Shown here in pieces: positions 56,215-64,000 of a stretch of DNA of 64,000 bases. This DNA comes from Oscillospiraceae bacterium (GTDB lineage: Bacteria; Bacillota; Clostridia; Oscillospirales; CAG-272): positions 1 to 64,000 of the forward strand of contig SVRE01000005.1 of assembly GCA_015065005.1 (NCBI GenBank), written 5' to 3'. The position numbers and the translations under genes are program-made. Positions within the stretch are counted from its first letter, which is position 1. Every line of letters begins with the position of its first letter. A model generated the notes under the pieces. The model was not told the origin of the DNA. It saw only the letters and a list, made by a program, of their open reading frames with translations, and ran no database searches.

Positions 56215-56253
56215 AATATGCCCCCAAAAGTTAGACACTTTTGGGGGCATATT
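56215..56253. repeat. Long perfect hairpin resembling IS3-family end sequence
   Basis: AATATGCCCCCAAAAGT-tagac-ACTTTTGGGGGCATATT, 17-bp perfect stem. Confidence 0.7.
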
Positions 56254-56271
56254 AAAACCCGAAGGCTTACA

Positions 56272-56712
56272 TTAATTTAAAAACTTTCCTGACTCTCTTT
56301 GCGCCATTTCATCACATCTTTCGTTGTATGGATGACCCGCGTGGCCCTTTACCCAAACATAGGTTATTTGGTGCTTTTTGATTTCTTCAAGCAAAATTTC
56401 CCAAAGGTCGGGGTTTAGCGCAGGACTTTTATCCGCTTTTCTCCAGCCCTTTGCCTTCCAGGACTCAGCCCAACCGTTAGTAATGGCATCAAGCACGTAT
56501 TTTGAGTCGGAGGTAAGGGTAATCTCACAGCTCTCTTTAAGCGCCTGTAAAGCTTTTATAACGGCGGTTAATTCCATTCTGTTGTTGGTGGTTTCACACT
56601 CTCCGCCGCATAACTCCTTTTCAACACCCTTGTAAACAAGAATTGCCCCCCATCCACCGGGCCCCGGGTTATACCTGCAAGAACCGTCTGTATATATATC
56701 AATATGCTTCAT
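56272..56712 (-). CDS. rnhA: Ribonuclease HI
   Basis: IDIYTDGSCRYNPGPGGWGAIL; TTNNRMELTAVIKAL; WVKGHAGHPYNERCD. Confidence 0.94.
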   Translation of the reverse strand: MKHIDIYTDGSCRYNPGPGGWGAILVYKGVEKELCGGECETTNNRMELTAVIKALQALKESCEITLTSDSKYVLDAITNGWAESWKAKGWRKADKSPALNPDLWEILLEEIKKHQITYVWVKGHAGHPYNERCDEMAQRESGKFLN

Positions 56713-56798
56713 AAAACACCTCATAAAATCATTTCCTGATAATTTTACCATATAATAATATTTAAATCAATAATTTTCAAAAAAAATATAAAAACTTA

Positions 56799-56827
56799 TT
56801 GACAAGTAAATAATTGTGTGATAAAAT
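56799..56827 (+). promoter_or_regulatory. Promoter of rpsF-ssb-rpsR
   Basis: TTGACA-17-TAAAAT. Confidence 0.8.
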
Positions 56828-56834
56828 ATCGCAG

Positions 56835-56905
56835 AACAGGTATGCAAATACCTGCTTCCTGCCGACAGTAAATCTTTAAATTGTCGGTCGCAAGTCCATA
56901 GGGAG
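56835..56905 (+). promoter_or_regulatory. Candidate S6:S18 ribosomal-protein leader
   Basis: CAGGTATgcaaATACCTG and GCCGACAGT...ATTGTCGGTC helices in the rpsF 5' UTR with a CCG element. Confidence 0.5.
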
Positions 56906-56915
56906 GTGTAAAAAG

Positions 56916-57236
56916 ATGGAAAAGATTCTCAACTCTTATGAAACTTTGTTCGTTGTTGACTGTGCAAACGGTGAGGATGCAGTAAAGGCAACAGTTGAAA
57001 AGTTCACAGCATTAATTGCAGAGAATGGTACTATCGATAATGTTGATGAGTGGGGCAAGCGTAGACTCGCATACCCAATCAATGACCAGCACGATGGTTA
57101 CTATGTTCTTGTAAACTTCAAGAGTGAAGGTGAATTCCCGGCTGAGCTTGAGCGTTTGTTCGGTATCAACGAAAGCATTCTTCGTTCAATCGTAATTCGT
57201 CTTGTTGAAGACAAGAAGACAAAGAAGGAAGCGTAA
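56916..57236 (+). CDS. rpsF: 30S ribosomal protein S6
   Basis: YETLFVVDCANGEDAVKATVEKFTALI...WGKRRLAYPINDQHDGYYVLVNF. Confidence 0.96.
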   Translation: MEKILNSYETLFVVDCANGEDAVKATVEKFTALIAENGTIDNVDEWGKRRLAYPINDQHDGYYVLVNFKSEGEFPAELERLFGINESILRSIVIRLVEDKKTKKEA

Positions 57237-57254
57237 GCTTCAAGGAGGGTCAAA

Positions 57255-57677
57255 ATGGCAAACTTTAATCTAAATAAGGTGATTTTAGGCGGCAGATTAA
57301 CTGCTGATCCTGAACTTAAGCAGACCCCACAAGGCGTATCTGTTACGTCCTTTTCAATCGCGGTTAACCGTAGAGGTAAGGATGCCCAAACAGATTTTAT
57401 TAGCTGTGTTGCTTGGAGACAAACAGCAGATTTCATTTGCAGATTTTTCAAAAAGGGTAGCTCAATCTGCATTTCAGGCTCTGTTCAGACAAGAACCTGG
57501 AATGACCAGCAGAACAATAAGCGTTATGCAACAGAGATAGTTGCTGATGAGGCTTATTTTGTAGATGCTAAGGCTGATGCTCCTTCAGGCTCATTTGGTG
57601 CGGATGCTCCTGCATTCCAGACACAGGAGAGCGCAAGATTTGAAGAGGTTGCAAGCGATGACGATTTGCCATTCTAA
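57255..57677 (+). CDS. ssb: Single-stranded DNA-binding protein
   Basis: NLNKVILGGRLTADPELKQTPQGVSVTSFSIAVNR; C-terminal DDDLPF. Confidence 0.97.
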   Translation: MANFNLNKVILGGRLTADPELKQTPQGVSVTSFSIAVNRRGKDAQTDFISCVAWRQTADFICRFFKKGSSICISGSVQTRTWNDQQNNKRYATEIVADEAYFVDAKADAPSGSFGADAPAFQTQESARFEEVASDDDLPF

Positions 57678-57716
57678 TTAAGAAATGGTAACAAATTTTA
57701 TAGGAGGATAATACAA

Positions 57717-57986
57717 ATGGATAACAACGTTGTTGAAAAAGAACAGGTTGCTCAGCGTCCTGCACGTCAGGTAATGCGCAAGAAGAAGAAGGTTTGCGCA
57801 TTCTGCGCTGACAAGGTTGGTCACATTGATTATAAAGATACAGCTCGTTTGAGAAAGTATGTAACTGAGCGTGCAAAGATTCTTCCAAGAAGAATTACAG
57901 GCACATGTGCTCATCACCAGGGCGAGCTTACAAAGGCAATTAAGAGAGCACGCTTTATGGCTCTTATGCCTTACATTGATGACTAA
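57717..57986 (+). CDS. rpsR: 30S ribosomal protein S18
   Basis: [44 protein letters not shown]. Confidence 0.97.
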   Translation: MDNNVVEKEQVAQRPARQVMRKKKKVCAFCADKVGHIDYKDTARLRKYVTERAKILPRRITGTCAHHQGELTKAIKRARFMALMPYIDD

Positions 57987-57996
57987 TTTTTAGTTA

Positions 57997-58031
57997 AATA
58001 AAAAAGTGCTTCGTAGGAAGCACTTTTTTGT
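57997..58031 (+). terminator. Terminator of rpsR
   Basis: AAAAAGTGCTTC-gtag-GAAGCACTTTTTT. Confidence 0.85.
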
Positions 58032-58097
58032 TGCTTTATAAAGCAGAGAACAGTATAAAATTTAGTGATCATTAGAATAACTGTAAAAAATAACAAG

Positions 58098-58122
58098 CTG
58101 TGCGGGTTAAACACAGCTTGTC
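58098..58122 (-). terminator. Terminator of rpsT
   Basis: ACAAGCTGTG-cgggttaaa-CACAGCTTGT with T-run on minus strand. Confidence 0.75.
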
Positions 58123-58130
58123 TGATTGGC

Positions 58131-58394
58131 TTACGCCATCTTGTTATACATAAGTGTGAACTGGCTCTTCTTGTGTGCAGCGTTGTTCTTGTGGAGAATA
58201 CCCTGGCTTACAGCCTTGTCAACTCTCTTCACAGCAGCTACATAAGCAACTTGAGCAGCTTCCTTGTCACCGGCCTCAACAGCAGACTTGAACTTCTTAA
58301 TAGCTGTATTAAGCTGTGACTTTAGCATCTTGTTACGAAGGGTCTTAGTAGCGATAACCTTAACTCTCTTCTTAGCAGATTTGATATTTGGCAT
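58131..58394 (-). CDS. rpsT: 30S ribosomal protein S20
   Basis: MPNIKSAKKRVKVIATKTLRNKMLKSQLNTAIKKF. Confidence 0.96.
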   Translation of the reverse strand: MPNIKSAKKRVKVIATKTLRNKMLKSQLNTAIKKFKSAVEAGDKEAAQVAYVAAVKRVDKAVSQGILHKNNAAHKKSQFTLMYNKMA

Positions 58395-58699
58395 GAGAAA
58401 TTCCTCCTTATAAATATTATCATCCGACAGATGCTATCCGTCGCCTGAGAGGGTGCTCCGAATATAGCCTGTTCGTACAGTTACATATAATAACACATCT
58501 TAATTAAAAAATCAATACCTTTTCAAAAAAATCTGAAAATATTTTTATAACTAAAATTAGTGAATACGGTTAGATCGTTAAAAGCATATAAAAGCAAGCA
58601 AAAACGGTTCATAAAAAATTTACATATTAAAAAATTGTAAAATTTCAATAGATAAATTGTAAATTATTTTAAAAATTTTGATTTATTTTTTTAAAGCTA

Positions 58700-58728
58700 T
58701 TGACTTTAAATGGAAAAGGTGCTAAAAT
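58700..58728 (+). promoter_or_regulatory. Promoter of rpoBC
   Basis: TTGACT-17-TAAAAT. Confidence 0.7.
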
Positions 58729-58801
58729 TACGAACTGCATAATATTTTCTAAAATAATCTTTTATATATTATATAAAAGGGAATTGGAGTGATTAAAGTC
58801 T

Positions 58802-61800
58802 ATGGTCAAAGAACAAAAGCTTGGCAAAAACACGAGAATGAGCTTTGCTAAAATTAACGAGCTCTGTGAAATGCCGAACCTCATCGATGTTCAGAAGGAG
58901 TCCTTCCAATGGTTTCTTGAAAAGGGAATCAAGGAGGTTCTTCACGATGTATCTCCTATAACAGATCATTCTGAGGATCTTTGCATTGAGTTTGTATCCT
59001 ACACACTTGATGTAAACAAGCCAAAGTATCCTGTTGAAGAGTGCAAAATCAGAGATGTTAACTACGCAGCTCCCCTAAGAGTTAATGTTCGTTTGTCAAA
59101 CCGTTTGACAGGCGAGGTTAAGGAGCATGAGGTGTTCATGGGTGATTTCCCACTTATGACAGACAACGGTACCTTTGTTATCAACGGTGCTGAGCGTGTT
59201 GTTGTATCTCAAATTGTACGTTCACCCGGAATGTACTACGACTACTCAATAGATAAAACAGGTATTCACAACTATTCTGCTCAGGTTATCCCATACCGTG
59301 GTGCATGGCTCGAGTATGAAACCGATGCATCTAATGTATTCCATGTTCACATTGATAAGAACAGAAAGATGCCTGTAACAGTGTTTATCCGTGCTCTCGG
59401 TATTGAAACAGCTGAGGAAATCAAGGATATGTTCGGTGAAAAGTTTATGACACCAACACTTGAAAAGGATGACAGTGAAAAGCTTGCTATGGAATTCGGC
59501 ACATCTATTCAGGAGGAGGCTCTTAAGGAAATCTATAAGAGACACCGCCCTGGTGAGCCTGCTAACGTAGAAAGCGCCAAGACCCTTATTCATAACTATT
59601 TCTTTGATGGCAAGAGATATGACTTGTATCCTGTTGGCCGCTATAAGTTCAATGAAAAGCTTGCTATTTCAAAGCGTATTCTTGGCTTAACACTTTCACG
59701 TCCTGTTGTAAGTAATTTGACAGGTGAAATCATTTGTGAGCCGGGTAAGGTAATTACAAAAGAGGATATTGAGCTTATTGATTCAAACTGCGTAAACGAG
59801 GTTTATGTAATTGCAACCGAGAAGGAAACAGGTAACCCTGTTGAGCTTAAAATCTTCGGTAACGGTACAGTTGACCCTAAGTATTTGCTTGGTGAAAACT
59901 GGAGAGACGGTCTTGAGGACTTTGGTGTTAGCGAAAAGCTTCACTTTGAAAATCTTCAGGCTATTATCAATGAGTGCGGCGGCGACAGAGAGGCTATAAT
60001 CGAAAAGATTAAGTACTCAACTGAGGAGCTTTGTCCGAAGCACATCACAAAGGAGGATATTTTGTCCTCAATTTCTTATATGATTGGTCTTGACTACAAC
60101 ATTGGTAAGAAGGACGATATCGACCACTTGGGTAACAGACGTTTACGTTGCGTTGGTGAGCTTTTGCAGAACCAGCTTCGTATCGGTATGTCCCGTATGG
60201 AAAAGATAATCAGAGAAAGACTTACAACACAAAGCGCTGAGGACCTTTCTCCAAAAACTTTGGTTAACATAAGACCTGTTGCAACCGCAATCCGTGAGTT
60301 CTTTGGTTCTTCCCCACTTTCACAGTTTATGGACCAGAATAACCCACTTGCAGAAATTACACATAAGCGCCGTATTTCAGCTCTTGGTCCTGGCGGTTTG
60401 TCAAGAGATAGGGCTGGCTTTGAGGTTCGTGACGTTCACTATACCCACTACGGTAGAATGTGTCCTGTTGAAACACCTGAAGGTCCAAACATCGGTCTTA
60501 TTTCTTACCTTTCAACATATGCAAAAATTGATAAATATGGCTTTATTGAGGCTCCATACCGTAAAATCATTGACGGTGTAGTAACAGATGAGGTTGTTTA
60601 CTTAACCGCTGATGAGGAGGATGGACACGTTATCGCTCAGGCTTATGAGGAGCTTGATGAAAACAGACGCTTCGTAAAGAAAAAGATTATCGCTCGTGAG
60701 AGAAGCGAAATCTTGGAAACAGACTCAGACAGAGCAGAGTATATGGACGTTTCTCCTAAGATGGTTGTATCAGTTGCTACCGCAATGATACCGTTTATTG
60801 AAAATGATGACAATGCTCGTGCGCTCATGGGTTCAAACATGCAGAAGCAGGCAGTTCCGCTCCTTACCTCCGATTCTCCAATCGTTGGTACAGGTATGGA
60901 ATATAAGGCAGCTATTGACTCCGGTGTTGTTGTTCTTGCAAAGGAAAACGGTACTGTTGAGGAAGTAGATGCAACACACATTGTTATAAAGAACGACAAG
61001 GGCTTAAAGGACAGATATGAGCTTATTAAGTTCAAGAGATCCAACCAGGGTAACTGTGTAAACCAGAAGCCGATTGTTAAGGTTGGTGAGAGCGTAATCA
61101 AGGGTCAGGTTATTGCTGACGGTCCTGCTACCTCCAACGGTGAGATTTCCCTTGGTAAGAATGCACTTATCGGCTTTATGACTTGGGAGGGTTATAACTA
61201 CGAGGACGCGGTTCTTTTGAACGAAAAGCTTATCCGCGATGACGTTTATACTTCTATTCATATTGAAGAATATTCACAGGAAGCAAGAGATACAAAGCTC
61301 GGTCCTGAAGAAATTACAAGAGAAATTCCAAACGTTGGTGAGGATGCTCTTAAGAACCTTGATGAAAACGGTATAGTTAGAATCGGTTCTGAGGTTAAGG
61401 CTCACAGCATTCTTGTAGGTAAGGTAACACCAAAGGGCGAAACTGAGCTTACAGCTGAGGAAAGATTGCTTCGTGCTATCTTCGGTGAAAAGTCAAGAGA
61501 CGTTCGTGATACATCTCTCCGCTTGAAGAACGGTGAGGCTGGTATAGTTGTTGACGTTAAGGTATTCTCCCGTGAAAACGGTGATGAATCCTTATCCCCT
61601 GGAGTACACAAGGTAGTTAAGGTTTACGTAGCGCAGAAGAGAAAAATATCTGTTGGTGACAAGATGGCTGGTCGTCACGGTAACAAGGGTGTTATTTCAA
61701 GAATACTCCCACCGGAGGATATGCCATATCTTGCAGACGGTACACCGCTTGATATCGTTCTTAACCCACTCGGCGTTCCTTCACGTATGAATATCGGTCA

Positions 61801-62689
61801 GGTTCTTGAGGTGCATCTTGGTATTGCAGCTAAGAAGCTTGGCTGGAAGATAATGACACCTGTATTTGACGGTGCAAAGGAGCAGGATATCTTTGAATGT
61901 CTTAAGATGGCAGGACTTTGGAGAAAGGTATTGCCTAACGAAAACACAGACGGTAAGGACTTGTTTGAGGAAGTAGTAAGAGAAGACGGCAAGAAGGATA
62001 TCCAAAAGCTGGATAAGGAAACAAGAAATGACCCTGAAGCAATTAAGAAGCTTTATGAAGAAGATAAGCTTAGAATTTGTGACGGTAAGACAATCCTTTA
62101 TGATGGACGTACAGGTGAAGCATTTGATAACCCTGTAACAGTTGGTATTATGTACTACTTAAAGCTCCATCACTTGGTTGATGATAAGATTCACGCACGT
62201 TCCACAGGTCCTTACTCACTGGTAACTCAGCAGCCTCTCGGTGGTAAAGCACAGTTTGGTGGTCAGCGTTTCGGTGAAATGGAAGTTTGGGCACTTGAAG
62301 CGTACGGTGCTGCATATACTCTCCAGGAAATCCTGACTGTAAAGAGTGATGACGTTCTTGGTAGAACAAAGGCATTTGAGGCAATCGTTAAGGGCCAGAA
62401 TATCCCAACTCCTGGTGTACCTGAATCATTTAAGGTTCTTGTTAAGGAGCTTCAGGCACTTGCCCTTGATATTACAGTTCTTGATAAGGATGGAAATGAA
62501 ATAGAGCTTTCTAACCTTGGTGAGGAAGAGCTTGAGCCAATGAATATTGTAGCTCCTGTTGAGGAAGCGCATGAGGAAGAGGCTCACGAGGAATATGAGG
62601 AAGAGTACGAGGAAGAGTACGAGGAAGAGTACGATGACTCAGAGGAAGCCTATGAAGAAGAAGGCAACTTCGACGATTTTGATGACTGA
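58802..62689 (+). CDS. rpoB: DNA-directed RNA polymerase subunit beta
   Basis: Full-length beta subunit ([47 protein letters not shown]). Confidence 0.98.
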   Translation: MVKEQKLGKNTRMSFAKINELCEMPNLIDVQKESFQWFLEKGIKEVLHDVSPITDHSEDLCIEFVSYTLDVNKPKYPVEECKIRDVNYAAPLRVNVRLSNRLTGEVKEHEVFMGDFPLMTDNGTFVINGAERVVVSQIVRSPGMYYDYSIDKTGIHNYSAQVIPYRGAWLEYETDASNVFHVHIDKNRKMPVTVFIRALGIETAEEIKDMFGEKFMTPTLEKDDSEKLAMEFGTSIQEEALKEIYKRHRPGEPANVESAKTLIHNYFFDGKRYDLYPVGRYKFNEKLAISKRILGLTLSRPVVSNLTGEIICEPGKVITKEDIELIDSNCVNEVYVIATEKETGNPVELKIFGNGTVDPKYLLGENWRDGLEDFGVSEKLHFENLQAIINECGGDREAIIEKIKYSTEELCPKHITKEDILSSISYMIGLDYNIGKKDDIDHLGNRRLRCVGELLQNQLRIGMSRMEKIIRERLTTQSAEDLSPKTLVNIRPVATAIREFFGSSPLSQFMDQNNPLAEITHKRRISALGPGGLSRDRAGFEVRDVHYTHYGRMCPVETPEGPNIGLISYLSTYAKIDKYGFIEAPYRKIIDGVVTDEVVYLTADEEDGHVIAQAYEELDENRRFVKKKIIARERSEILETDSDRAEYMDVSPKMVVSVATAMIPFIENDDNARALMGSNMQKQAVPLLTSDSPIVGTGMEYKAAIDSGVVVLAKENGTVEEVDATHIVIKNDKGLKDRYELIKFKRSNQGNCVNQKPIVKVGESVIKGQVIADGPATSNGEISLGKNALIGFMTWEGYNYEDAVLLNEKLIRDDVYTSIHIEEYSQEARDTKLGPEEITREIPNVGEDALKNLDENGIVRIGSEVKAHSILVGKVTPKGETELTAEERLLRAIFGEKSRDVRDTSLRLKNGEAGIVVDVKVFSRENGDESLSPGVHKVVKVYVAQKRKISVGDKMAGRHGNKGVISRILPPEDMPYLADGTPLDIVLNPLGVPSRMNIGQVLEVHLGIAAKKLGWKIMTPVFDGAKEQDIFECLKMAGLWRKVLPNENTDGKDLFEEVVREDGKKDIQKLDKETRNDPEAIKKLYEEDKLRICDGKTILYDGRTGEAFDNPVTVGIMYYLKLHHLVDDKIHARSTGPYSLVTQQPLGGKAQFGGQRFGEMEVWALEAYGAAYTLQEILTVKSDDVLGRTKAFEAIVKGQNIPTPGVPESFKVLVKELQALALDITVLDKDGNEIELSNLGEEELEPMNIVAPVEEAHEEEAHEEYEEEYEEEYEEEYDDSEEAYEEEGNFDDFDD
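62597..62632 (+). repeat. Three exact 12-bp tandem units in the rpoB 3' end
   Basis: (GAGGAAGAGTAC)x3 encoding EEEY repeats. Confidence 0.9.
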
Positions 62690-62701
62690 TACTAAATCTA
62701 A

Positions 62702-64000
<1,299 letters not shown>

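Noticed and set aside
58065-58319. 84-aa plus-strand ORF
   Set aside because: Antisense to rpsT, which has unambiguous S20 sequence.
62148-62384. 78-aa minus-strand ORF within rpoB
   Set aside because: Antisense to a highly conserved rpoB segment.

Overview
64 kb chromosomal window, probably from a low-to-mid GC Clostridia-type Firmicute. This placement is inferred from gene content, T-box and THF riboswitch use, and TTGACA-17-TATAAT promoters. No rRNA, CRISPR array, prophage or intact transposase was seen. Mostly core content: hrb-like and T-box-regulated thrS; a large BspA-like LRR lipoprotein; a putative metal-handling operon; THF-riboswitch folT-folC; a Wzm/Wzt polysaccharide export cluster; NfeD/SPFH; mtaB; birA-bioY; ung; coaW-type kinase; fhs; tsaE-tsaB-rpiB; araA; a complete argGHCJBDF operon; NptA-like Na/Pi transporter; rnhA; rpsF-ssb-rpsR; rpsT; rpoB and the 5' part of rpoC. 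Two tRNAs (Arg-CCG, Lys-TTT) are present. The main leads are: (1) a four-gene metal-homeostasis-like operon behind a near-perfect dyad operator; (2) an XRE regulator broken by an apparent 7-nt deletion, divergent from the LRR lipoprotein gene and sharing an operator-like region with it; (3) an array of mini-hairpins beside tRNA-Arg; (4) a dispersed palindromic repeat family, one copy of which lies inside the arg operon; (5) a BirA-box-like dyad upstream of birA-bioY. Product names come from reading the translations against known family motifs; no database search was run.
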